Assembly: GCA_964059195.1 (NCBI GenBank)
Contig: CAXKWD010000009.1
Span: 87,455,432 to 87,519,431 of the forward strand
Reading direction: 5' to 3'
Source of the DNA: Ectobius pallidus
Lineage: Eukaryota; Arthropoda; Insecta; Blattodea; Ectobiidae
Length of the DNA: 64,000 nucleotides
The notes beneath the pieces are model-generated. The model saw only the letters and a list, made by a program, of their open reading frames with translations, made no database searches and was not told the DNA's origin. How positions within the stretch are numbered: the stretch's first letter is position 1; every line of letters begins with the position of its first letter. This document shows positions 46,344 through 56,174 of this stretch, one piece after another. Both the position numbers and the translations under genes were made by a program.

Positions 46344-47551
46344 ATGGCACCTATCCATAACAACCATCACTTGTACGAGATCCCAGATCAGGTGTTTATC
46401 ATACCTGATGAGGAACCACCAACACTACCAACGCAGCCTAACCCTCCAGAGTTCTTTAACATTAAGTTGTACAACGTAGAGGGACATCACACCGCTGATT
46501 TAGAGTTTGGTGTGATTTCGGTAAGAATATACAGCGTGGACCACAGCCCCGAGACATCTGTACTTCTACCATGTGGGAACACTCATTTTGAGAGTGCAGG
46601 GGATGATGTGACACACATTCAGGCCCACCACGATGAGGTCTGCGATGGACAACAACATTTTCACCGCTGTCGAACCACCAAAGATGGCTTCTTCAGCACA
46701 TGGTCGTGGCGTTGCAGCCAGAGCTGTCCTCTGTTCGAGAGGTTCCAAAAAGCTGTAAGTACTAATATCATTACTCATTACATTTATTGTAAAACCCGTT
46801 CTTACTATGTCCAGTTAAGTAGGAGTAAATGTTTGGATAAGTTTATAGTACGAGATGTTTTCAAATGACGTTATTAGCTCTTACCATAACTTATTAAAAT
46901 ACATTATATATATAGGCTTATATATTTTATATATTACGCTTATTATTCAATTCCTGTTAAAATCTAAAAGTTAAACTATTTTCTAAAGAATGACGAAGAA
47001 TGAAATCCTCCTCAAGTAAAGTGTTTGTAAAAAATGAAAAGAAAGTTACAACGTTTCTAACCTCACCCCCCGAAGGATAAAAAACCCAAATATAATCTGA
47101 TGTACGTGTAGAGGAAGTAAACAGTAAATTAAGTAACTGTTCAAACTTTCATAATAGTTCGATCTAGTTTTCATTAGATTTTTTATCTTTTTACTTATAT
47201 TGATATTGTTCTTCATCACCATTATCATTATGGAAGAAGCTATCTAATTTTACATCTACACTTTAATTCAGTTCGCGAGAAGTATAACCTCGAAAAATCC
47301 CTCGTTAGAAGTTTACATGTGCATTTTCCTATAGTAAAGATTACTCTCAGTTAAGAGATTTTTACCAACAGTTATCGCCTAACCAAATATTACAAAATCG
47401 AACTATCAACAAAGTAATCGTAAAAGTAACCATAATTATTTTACTGGAGGTGGTAATAACGGTCCTTAATATCATAACATATTGCTTATAGTGTTTATAT
47501 TTTTTTCAGATGACGGAAGCCTTCTTCAACGATGGCCACTGCAGCCAGTGA
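46344..47551 (+). CDS. two-exon gene, 150 aa, unknown function, left arm
   Basis: Exon 1 runs from an ATG in a strong context (GCCATGG) to 46754, where 'aaagct' meets the consensus donor 'gtaagtac'. Exon 2 starts at 47510 after 'tttatatttttttcag' and ends with TGA at 47551. An AATAAA follows at 47609-47614. Exon 1 is 137 codons, so the join is in phase 0, giving 150 aa. The N-terminal part is Pro/Glu-rich ('PDEEPPTLPTQPNPPEF'). The C-terminal third is Cys/His-rich, with C at P-C-G, D-E-V-C, H-R-C, W-R-C, Q-S-C and G-H-C, suggesting metal binding or disulphides. TATAAAA at 46330 is close to the ATG. No family recognised. The mirror copy is at 56175-57382. Confidence 0.6.
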
Positions 47552-47614
47552 ACTGTACATCATCCACTAATATATATTGGGTCATGTTTAAAACTTTGTA
47601 GTAATACAAATAAA

Positions 47615-49690
47615 TATCTAGTCAGAACAAAATCTGTGTCAGCCACAAGTAATTGAAACCAGAGCTATATTTCTATCCTGATATTATTTCTTCATACTTC
47701 CTTTTTGTTTCAAAAGTATTACTCTTTACACATTTCCACCACTAAATCAATATTCTATGTCTTCCGAGGCATACTCGTTAATGTATTAAAGTCATAGAGT
47801 TTTATCTAATTTTCAACATGTATAAATTATTATCTTAACTTATTACTACTATTTTCCTTCATTTTTTTTATTGTTATCACAAAATTTACAGCCAAGTGAG
47901 GTACTCTTCACTTTCCGCTTTTCCTATATTATATCACATGCTTTATTTATTTATTTATTTATTTATTCAAAATCTTAACATCAGTAGAGTAAGAAGTAAA
48001 ATATGTATTATAAAGAAATCTTTTTCGTTACAACTTCAACAGAATTTTTTCATCTCATAATGTATGCAAAAGTTCAGTCACATCCTTAAATTATATACCA
48101 AATTCATTTCCCTCATTACATAACCTTCCATCAAGATGATTATTTATTTATCAAGTCATCAAATATCAAAAAAGTTAAAAAATCTATTTAAATAATTATA
48201 ATCATTGAATTTTAGCTAATTTGTGACATCATATGTGAAATATTTTTCTTAGCTTCTGGTAATATGCACATTATATTTTATGTATCAAATGATTATGCAA
48301 ATATCAGAGTCAAGAAAATAACATACATCTTCTAGCATATAGAGAGTAAGTTTCACAACGCAAAACGTACACGTGAGAAGGTGTTGATTAGTCAGCAAAG
48401 TATATCAGGATCCAAGTCTCTATACCGTACACCTTCATTAAGGAAAAAAGATATCGCGTATAATTTTCATAATAAGCATTTATATTTTGCATGCTTTTTC
48501 CCTAACGTCCTGATTATAATATTCAATTAGATATAAGTTACCATAGCTATGTTATCAATACAATGTTGAGGTTCAGGTTTTACATCTGCTTCATGTATGA
48601 AACTTGGAAATAAGACTTAGATAACGCATAAATTTCATAACCTGTTCATGTTTCGCGACACCTAATAGTTATTGGTAATATTGTTTTAAATTTAAAGTCA
48701 TTGCCTAAGTTCTCATCATTACTTAAAATACATTTGAACTCAACCAGTCTTAGACCCATATTTTATAAACACTTGACACAAGTAACATTTTTACGAGATC
48801 TTTATCATAATTTACAGATCACCTAAACATCTCCATTTTGCTTCAAAGTGATGTTCTTTACGTATTTCTTTTATAATGTGGTACCATCTCCTTAGTATGC
48901 AAAATGTCATAGATTTTTACCTAGTTTGCACCATCATGTTTGAATTAGTTTCTTAGCTTTCCACCGATGTTTAACTGAACCTATACAATAGTCCATCAAT
49001 TTTTTCTTTTTATCATACAACCTACCTAATTATCCTCACAAAATGAGGTTATTACCAAGTTAACATACATTTTTTATATAATACATCACAAGTTTAGCTT
49101 TTAAAGATAATATGCTTAAGTTCTCACCATTACTTAAAATGCCTTTGAACTCTACATGTTCATCATTCCAGTCTTAGACCTAATATTTTAAATGCACTTG
49201 AAACAAATATAATTTTTTACGAGATCTTTATCATAATTTACAGAGCACCTAATAGTTATTTGTAATATTGTTTCAAATTTAAAGTCATTGTATCCGTTAG
49301 TCTTCACAATATTTCATTTTACTTTTTCGGTTATGGTCGTTCTATATATTACATTTTCTACTTTAGTTCTACTATTGAGGCTTCTTTGACAATGGCAATT
49401 ACTTACTTTATCTCATTATAACATATAATAAGAAACCTTATTTTTAGGTAGTAAAGAAGAGGAAGACCTAAATGAATGAATAAAACCAAAGTGATAAAAG
49501 CACAATCTTTTGTAAGTTAATTCGTAACTAGATTTTCTCACGTTTAACAAAGTCCAGTTTTCCATAACCTCTCCTATTCATATTTCCTAGGACGAGGGAC
49601 TGTTAAATAAAAAACACATCTCAGGATTATAGAATTTTATTCATTTTATTACATTCATACTAGGATTTCATACACAACGTAAGTACATTA
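47615..49690. other. AT-rich non-coding part of left arm with internal repeats
   Basis: No ORF above chance. Contains an (ATTT)n tract near 47942 and about 460-bp-spaced repeats (mirror of those described at 54430-55075). Confidence 0.5.
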
Positions 49691-49695
49691 ACATT

Positions 49696-49944
49696 TCACA
49701 ATGTGCATTTCATATTAGACTCATTATGAAAAAGTAATCTGGTTTCACAGTCTCTTAATTCGTCAAGCTTTGGAACACTAAGATCGTTCATGTTTATAAC
49801 AGATCTCTGCAAAAGTTTACAATGAAGAACATCTACACTTTCAAGAACAGGCTTAAAATCATCGTAGTATAAGTATCCCTCTACCACAGAACTATATGGA
49901 TGTAAGATTCGATGTGCTACAACTTTACATCTAGGTAAATGTGT
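49696..49944 (-). CDS. terminal exon candidate downstream of the integrase-like gene, left arm
   Basis: An open minus-strand stretch of about 82 codons without an upstream ATG ends in N-M-K-C-T-L-stop and is followed within about 60 nt by an AATAAA string. It contains Y-L-Y-Y-D-D-F and repeated Cys/His residues (R-C-K, V-L-H-C-K, R-D-C). An acceptor-like 'atttacctag' lies near its open start. It may be a second exon of the integrase-like transcript or a separate small gene. Unknown family. Mirror at 53782-54030. Confidence 0.35.
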   Translation of the reverse strand, partial: THLPRCKVVAHRILHPYSSVVEGYLYYDDFKPVLESVDVLHCKLLQRSVINMNDLSVPKLDELRDCETRLLFHNESNMKCTL

Positions 49945-50138
49945 TTATGCAGTCAGAGAACAAAATGTACATTTCTACCATCCACCGATGTAAACATGAT
50001 AAAATCGCTTCTCTTAAGTAGAGAGTGGGAAGGTTTTTGATAGTACGACTCTTACATTCCAGTTTATAAAGTATTCAATACGCTCCAATCTTACTGTTTA
50101 CGATCGAGTCATTGTTTGAAACTCTTACGTAATCGTAG

Positions 50139-51005
50139 TCATTCTATGATTTTTCTCCCCCGCAATTCAGATATGATTTCTTGTATCTCGCTGTGATGAG
50201 AATAATTCCCTACCGCAGATGAGGACAAAAGTAAACGTAATCTGTCAATGAGCTCATTCGGATCAGGCCAGTATTTATAATCACATTTACGATTCGTATG
50301 TACTTCTCCTGTATGATGCGACGAAGCCTCGTTGGAAGAGTCGAAATCTTGTTCTTCTTTTTTAACATCATCTTGTTCTTCCTCTTCTTGTTCTTCTTCT
50401 TCCTCTTCCGTATCCTCTTCAGGAAATAGTTGTTTACTCATATGATTGTATTTTTGCGTATCGAATCTACATACTTTTTTAACGATGGGGTAAGCATGGT
50501 GACCGGTGTTCGTATACAAGTCAGGAATTCGATCGGAAACGGTTTTCTGTTTGTTATTAGTCATCCTTTCACGACAAATTGAGCACATGGATAGATATAG
50601 AGATATCATATACTGTGTAACGTTTGCAAATTTTCTAGATAGTTCAATATACATTTTATCTCGACCACAATGTCCTATTGCTGTATGGGTGGTATCAATA
50701 ACGTCGTATATTTCGTCAGCAGAAAGGTAACATTTTATATTAGTATCGCCATCGGTTTTTGCAACAAGTTTCCTCATTCCTCCTAATTCTGATACATCAA
50801 ATCTTTTCAATCTTCTTTTCTGTATAGCTGTCTTATATTTTGCTTTTTTAGCATCATCCACCTCTCGCATGAGTGAAAAGTATTTTTCCTTTGTTAGAAC
50901 ATTAAAATGAGAAGATATTTCACTCTTAGTTCTTAAAAGCTCAACCATGAATCTCTCTCTACATTTGTTTTTAGTTTTGTTACAAATTGGCCAACTCTCA
51001 TCCAT
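50139..51005 (-). CDS. integrase-type HHCC zinc-finger protein lacking DDE core, left arm
   Basis: 288 aa. A basic, helical N-terminal part (about 35-70, ending K-R-R-L-K-R-F-D-V) leads into an H107-x4-H112-x28-C141-x2-C144 finger in the context T-T-H-T-A-I-G-H-C-G-R. This is the integrase zinc-binding domain seen in Polinton, Ginger and KRBA2-like proteins. In intact integrases a catalytic D-D-E core follows; here it is absent. Instead come a linker, an acidic tract (about 196-220) encoded by (GAA)n-like DNA, and a tail with Y-W-P-D-P-N-E-L. That tail looks like a separate module, and I have an unverified memory of it in other arthropod mobile-element ORFs. It may bind the element ends or act as a regulator, but cannot catalyse integration alone. 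Mirror at 52721-53587. Confidence 0.75.
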   Translation of the reverse strand: MDESWPICNKTKNKCRERFMVELLRTKSEISSHFNVLTKEKYFSLMREVDDAKKAKYKTAIQKRRLKRFDVSELGGMRKLVAKTDGDTNIKCYLSADEIYDVIDTTHTAIGHCGRDKMYIELSRKFANVTQYMISLYLSMCSICRERMTNNKQKTVSDRIPDLYTNTGHHAYPIVKKVCRFDTQKYNHMSKQLFPEEDTEEEEEEQEEEEQDDVKKEEQDFDSSNEASSHHTGEVHTNRKCDYKYWPDPNELIDRLRLLLSSSAVGNYSHHSEIQEIISELRGRKIIE

Positions 51006-51106
51006 GATAAGAAGAAACGTAGAATGATACTAAATGCAAGTCACCAATTATGTATATTGTTGTTCACAGCATAGCATTGAATGTCCTATTGTTGTATGGG
51101 TGGTAT

Positions 51107-51320
51107 CTAGTCAGAACTAGTCTTAACTGACTTTTTCTAGTTAGATCTAGTCTTAACTGACTTTTTTCTAGTTAGAACTAGTCTTAACTGACTTTTTCTA
51201 GTTAGATCTAGTCTTAACCGACTTTTTTCTAGTTAGAACTAGTCTTAACTGACTTTTTTCTAGCTAGAACTAGTCTTAACTGACTTTTTTCTAGTTAGAA
51301 CTAGTCTTAACTGACTTTTG
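51107..51320 (+). repeat. tandem 30-31-bp repeats, left arm
   Basis: Seven copies of 'tcttaactgactttttt' alternate with 'ctagttagaactag' (itself palindromic) or the variant 'ctagttagatctag'. The array lies just upstream of the integrase-like start codon (51005, minus strand), so it may be a promoter array or replication iterons. Mirror at 52406-52619. Confidence 0.9.
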
Positions 51321-51488
51321 TTTTCTCACCTTAACAGCTTGACGGTTGAACAGCAACTAATTGTATTTGACATACATCAATTATTTATTGGTAAAACTCG
51401 TGACGTCTAACAAGAAAGATCATTTTGATCATAACTCGCATAATACTTGTTGAATAATGAACCCGTTGGTCTTTCCGGAATTACTAGG

Positions 51489-51490
<2 letters not shown>

Positions 51491-51524
<34 letters not shown>
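51491..51524. repeat. (CA)17 microsatellite, left arm
   Basis: Seventeen CA units against eighteen TG units in the right arm. Confidence 0.95.
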
Positions 51525-51525
<1 letters not shown>

Positions 51526-51606
51526 CAAATACGCATCATCCACGAAGCAATCTCATAAAAGAAGTCTTAACACCGATAAGATTAAAAAGGATTATATCCA
51601 AAACAC

Positions 51607-51840
51607 TAAGTTATGTTAGGTTAGGCTAGATTAGGTTAGGCTAGGTTAGGTTAGGTTAGCATAGGTTAGGTTAGCAGGATGATATTTTAAAATTATTTCT
51701 ACATTAATGAAAATTCTAAGTTAGGTTAGGTAGATTATGTTGGGTTAGGTTAGGTTATGGAAGGTTAGGTTATGTTAGGTTAGGTTAGGTTATGATAGGT
51801 TACGTTAGGTTAGCAGGACGATATTTTAAAATTATTTCTA
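51607..51840 (+). repeat. degenerate TTAGG arrays, left of centre
   Basis: Two blocks (about 51612-51675 and 51718-51813) of TTAGG/TTATG/CTAGG pentamers. Each is followed by 'agcaggaygatattttaaaa' (y = t/c). TTAGG is the common insect telomere repeat. The reading direction is toward the centre of the palindrome. Confidence 0.85.
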
Positions 51841-51852
51841 GAAACATTGATA

Positions 51853-51878
51853 AAATGTGCCAAGGAACTTAGCCTTTC
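51853..51878. other. central spacer of the palindrome
   Basis: A 26-nt unpaired spacer between 'gaaacattgata' and 'tatcaatg'. Next to it the arms differ by a 4-nt insertion ('gaaa') on the left, one A/G substitution, and 3 extra nt on the left near 51820. Confidence 0.85.
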
Positions 51879-51886
51879 TATCAATG

Positions 51887-52117
51887 TAGAAATGATTTTA
51901 AAATATCCTGCTAACCTAACGTAACCTATCATAACCTAACCTAACCTAACATAACCTAACCTTCCATAACCTAACCTAACCCAACATAATCTACCTAACC
52001 TAACTTAGAATTTTCATTAATGTAGAAATAATTTTAAAATATCATCCTGCTAACCTAACCTATGCTAACCTAACCTAACCTAGCCTAACCTAATCTAGCC
52101 TAACCTAACATAACTTA
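51887..52117 (-). repeat. degenerate CCTAA arrays, right of centre
   Basis: Mirror of 51607-51840. With the left side it gives the order (TTAGG)n-centre-(CCTAA)n. Confidence 0.85.
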
Positions 52118-52198
52118 GTGTTTTGGATATAATCCTTTTTAATCTTATCGGTGTTAAGACTTCTTTTATGAGATTGCTTCGTGGATGATGCGTATTTG

Positions 52199-52199
<1 letters not shown>

Positions 52200-52235
<36 letters not shown>
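52200..52235. repeat. (TG)18 microsatellite, right arm
   Basis: One unit longer than its left-arm partner, accounting for the 2-nt shift in mirror coordinates. Confidence 0.95.
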
Positions 52236-52237
<2 letters not shown>

Positions 52238-52405
52238 CCTAGTAATTCCGGAAAGACCAACGGGTTCATTATTCAACAAGTATTATGCGAGTTATGATCA
52301 AAATGATCTTTCTTGTTAGACGTCACGAGTTTTACCAATAAATAATTGATGTATGTCAAATACAATTAGTTGCTGTTCAACCGTCAAGCTGTTAAGGTGA
52401 GAAAA

Positions 52406-52619
52406 CAAAAGTCAGTTAAGACTAGTTCTAACTAGAAAAAAGTCAGTTAAGACTAGTTCTAGCTAGAAAAAAGTCAGTTAAGACTAGTTCTAACTAGAAA
52501 AAAGTCGGTTAAGACTAGATCTAACTAGAAAAAGTCAGTTAAGACTAGTTCTAACTAGAAAAAAGTCAGTTAAGACTAGATCTAACTAGAAAAAGTCAGT
52601 TAAGACTAGTTCTGACTAG
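52406..52619 (-). repeat. tandem 30-31-bp repeats, right arm
   Basis: Mirror of 51107-51320, 100 bp upstream of the right-arm integrase-like ORF. Confidence 0.9.
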
Positions 52620-52720
52620 ATACCACCCATACAACAATAGGACATTCAATGCTATGCTGTGAACAACAATATACATAATTGGTGACTTGCATTTAGTATC
52701 ATTCTACGTTTCTTCTTATC

Positions 52721-53587
52721 ATGGATGAGAGTTGGCCAATTTGTAACAAAACTAAAAACAAATGTAGAGAGAGATTCATGGTTGAGCTTTTAAGAACTAA
52801 GAGTGAAATATCTTCTCATTTTAATGTTCTAACAAAGGAAAAATACTTTTCACTCATGCGAGAGGTGGATGATGCTAAAAAAGCAAAATATAAGACAGCT
52901 ATACAGAAAAGAAGATTGAAAAGATTTGATGTATCAGAATTAGGAGGAATGAGGAAACTTGTTGCAAAAACCGATGGCGATACTAATATAAAATGTTACC
53001 TTTCTGCTGACGAAATATACGACGTTATTGATACCACCCATACAGCAATAGGACATTGTGGTCGAGATAAAATGTATATTGAACTATCTAGAAAATTTGC
53101 AAACGTTACACAGTATATGATATCTCTATATCTATCCATGTGCTCAATTTGTCGTGAAAGGATGACTAATAACAAACAGAAAACCGTTTCCGATCGAATT
53201 CCTGACTTGTATACGAACACCGGTCACCATGCTTACCCCATCGTTAAAAAAGTATGTAGATTCGATACGCAAAAATACAATCATATGAGTAAACAACTAT
53301 TTCCTGAAGAGGATACGGAAGAGGAAGAAGAAGAACAAGAAGAGGAAGAACAAGATGATGTTAAAAAAGAAGAACAAGATTTCGACTCTTCCAACGAGGC
53401 TTCGTCGCATCATACAGGAGAAGTACATACGAATCGTAAATGTGATTATAAATACTGGCCTGATCCGAATGAGCTCATTGACAGATTACGTTTACTTTTG
53501 TCCTCATCTGCGGTAGGGAATTATTCTCATCACAGCGAGATACAAGAAATCATATCTGAATTGCGGGGGAGAAAAATCATAGAATGA
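52721..53587 (+). CDS. integrase-type HHCC zinc-finger protein lacking DDE core, right arm
   Basis: Identical 288-aa protein to the left-arm copy. The two genes diverge from the centre, start codons facing each other across about 1.7 kb. The start is chosen at the ATG following 'tttcttcttatc'; the methionine leads directly into the N-terminal part. The H-x4-H-x28-C-x2-C finger is intact and no catalytic core follows. The DNA for H107-H112 is partly duplicated upstream at 52619-52646. Confidence 0.75.
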   Translation: MDESWPICNKTKNKCRERFMVELLRTKSEISSHFNVLTKEKYFSLMREVDDAKKAKYKTAIQKRRLKRFDVSELGGMRKLVAKTDGDTNIKCYLSADEIYDVIDTTHTAIGHCGRDKMYIELSRKFANVTQYMISLYLSMCSICRERMTNNKQKTVSDRIPDLYTNTGHHAYPIVKKVCRFDTQKYNHMSKQLFPEEDTEEEEEEQEEEEQDDVKKEEQDFDSSNEASSHHTGEVHTNRKCDYKYWPDPNELIDRLRLLLSSSAVGNYSHHSEIQEIISELRGRKIIE

Positions 53588-53781
53588 CTACGATTACGTA
53601 AGAGTTTCAAACAATGACTCGATCGTAAACAGTAAGATTGGAGCGTATTGAATACTTTATAAACTGGAATGTAAGAGTCGTACTATCAAAAACCTTCCCA
53701 CTCTCTACTTAAGAGAAGCGATTTTATCATGTTTACATCGGTGGATGGTAGAAATGTACATTTTGTTCTCTGACTGCATAA

Positions 53782-54030
53782 ACACATTTACCTAGATGTA
53801 AAGTTGTAGCACATCGAATCTTACATCCATATAGTTCTGTGGTAGAGGGATACTTATACTACGATGATTTTAAGCCTGTTCTTGAAAGTGTAGATGTTCT
53901 TCATTGTAAACTTTTGCAGAGATCTGTTATAAACATGAACGATCTTAGTGTTCCAAAGCTTGACGAATTAAGAGACTGTGAAACCAGATTACTTTTTCAT
54001 AATGAGTCTAATATGAAATGCACATTGTGA
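53782..54030 (+). CDS. terminal exon candidate, right arm
   Basis: Mirror of 49696-49944. The open frame follows a TAA at 53779-53781, lacks an ATG before N-M-N-D-L, and ends at TGA 54028-54030. AATAAA occurs near 54082. It lies 194 bp beyond the stop of the integrase-like ORF on the same strand, so a shared transcript is likely. Confidence 0.35.
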   Translation, partial: THLPRCKVVAHRILHPYSSVVEGYLYYDDFKPVLESVDVLHCKLLQRSVINMNDLSVPKLDELRDCETRLLFHNESNMKCTL

Positions 54031-54035
54031 AATGT

Positions 54036-56110
54036 TAATGTACTTACGTTGTGTATGAAATCCTAGTATGAATGTAATAAAATGAATAAAATTCTATAAT
54101 CCTGAGATGTGTTTTTTATTTAACAGTCCCTCGTCCTAGGAAATATGAATAGGAGAGGTTATGGAAAACTGGACTTTGTTAAACGTGAGAAAATCTAGTT
54201 ACGAATTAACTTACAAAAGATTGTGCTTTTATCACTTTGGTTTTATTCATTCATTTAGGTCTTCCTCTTCTTTACTACCTAAAAATAAGGTTTCTTATTA
54301 TATGTTATAATGAGATAAAGTAAGTAATTGCCATTGTCAAAGAAGCCTCAATAGTAGAACTAAAGTAGAAAATGTAATATATAGAACGACCATAACCGAA
54401 AAAGTAAAATGAAATATTGTGAAGACTAACGGATACAATGACTTTAAATTTGAAACAATATTACAAATAACTATTAGGTGCTCTGTAAATTATGATAAAG
54501 ATCTCGTAAAAAATTATATTTGTTTCAAGTGCATTTAAAATATTAGGTCTAAGACTGGAATGATGAACATGTAGAGTTCAAAGGCATTTTAAGTAATGGT
54601 GAGAACTTAAGCATATTATCTTTAAAAGCTAAACTTGTGATGTATTATATAAAAAATGTATGTTAACTTGGTAATAACCTCATTTTGTGAGGATAATTAG
54701 GTAGGTTGTATGATAAAAAGAAAAAATTGATGGACTATTGTATAGGTTCAGTTAAACATCGGTGGAAAGCTAAGAAACTAATTCAAACATGATGGTGCAA
54801 ACTAGGTAAAAATCTATGACATTTTGCATACTAAGGAGATGGTACCACATTATAAAAGAAATACGTAAAGAACATCACTTTGAAGCAAAATGGAGATGTT
54901 TAGGTGATCTGTAAATTATGATAAAGATCTCGTAAAAATGTTACTTGTGTCAAGTGTTTATAAAATATGGGTCTAAGACTGGTTGAGTTCAAATGTATTT
55001 TAAGTAATGATGAGAACTTAGGCAATGACTTTAAATTTAAAACAATATTACCAATAACTATTAGGTGTCGCGAAACATGAACAGGTTATGAAATTTATGC
55101 GTTATCTAAGTCTTATTTCCAAGTTTCATACATGAAGCAGATGTAAAACCTGAACCTCAACATTGTATTGATAACATAGCTATGGTAACTTATATCTAAT
55201 TGAATATTATAATCAGGACGTTAGGGAAAAAGCATGCAAAATATAAATGCTTATTATGAAAATTATACGCGATATCTTTTTTCCTTAATGAAGGTGTACG
55301 GTATAGAGACTTGGATCCTGATATACTTTGCTGACTAATCAACACCTTCTCACGTGTACGTTTTGCGTTGTGAAACTTACTCTCTATATGCTAGAAGATG
55401 TATGTTATTTTCTTGACTCTGATATTTGCATAATCATTTGATACATAAAATATAATGTGCATATTACCAGAAGCTAAGAAAAATATTTCACATATGATGT
55501 CACAAATTAGCTAAAATTCAATGATTATAATTATTTAAATAGATTTTTTAACTTTTTTGATATTTGATGACTTGATAAATAAATAATCATCTTGATGGAA
55601 GGTTATGTAATGAGGGAAATGAATTTGGTATATAATTTAAGGATGTGACTGAACTTTTGCATACATTATGAGATGAAAAAATTCTGTTGAAGTTGTAACG
55701 AAAAAGATTTCTTTATAATACATATTTTACTTCTTACTCTACTGATGTTAAGATTTTGAATAAATAAATAAATAAATAAATAAAGCATGTGATATAATAT
55801 AGGAAAAGCGGAAAGTGAAGAGTACCTCACTTGGCTGTAAATTTTGTGATAACAATAAAAAAAATGAAGGAAAATAGTAGTAATAAGTTAAGATAATAAT
55901 TTATACATGTTGAAAATTAGATAAAACTCTATGACTTTAATACATTAACGAGTATGCCTCGGAAGACATAGAATATTGATTTAGTGGTGGAAATGTGTAA
56001 AGAGTAATACTTTTGAAACAAAAAGGAAGTATGAAGAAATAATATCAGGATAGAAATATAGCTCTGGTTTCAATTACTTGTGGCTGACACAGATTTTGTT
56101 CTGACTAGAT
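54036..56110. other. AT-rich non-coding part of right arm with diverged internal repeats
   Basis: The order 'aactattaggtg', 'ctgtaaattatgataaag', 'atctcgtaaaaa', 'gtctaagactgg', 'ttttaagtaatg', 'gagaactta' occurs at 54468-54610 and again at 54893-55020. A third partial copy is at 55021-55070. No ORF above chance. Confidence 0.7.
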
Positions 56111-56174
56111 ATTTATTTGTATTACTACAAAGTTTTAAACATGACCCAATATATATTAGTGGATGATGTACAGT

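Larger units (their letters stand above)
44253..51852 (+). repeat. left arm of the palindrome
   Basis: About 7.6 kb. No net indel relative to the right arm over the outer 7.2 kb: coordinate sums are constant at 103726 across all mirrored ORFs, even at the (TTA)n tract near 45141. Differences are confined to the CA repeat (17 versus 18 units) and the central repeats. Confidence 0.93.

Noticed and set aside
51607..52117. True internal telomere
   Set aside because: The pentamers are degenerate and short, so only a telomere-like origin is proposed.
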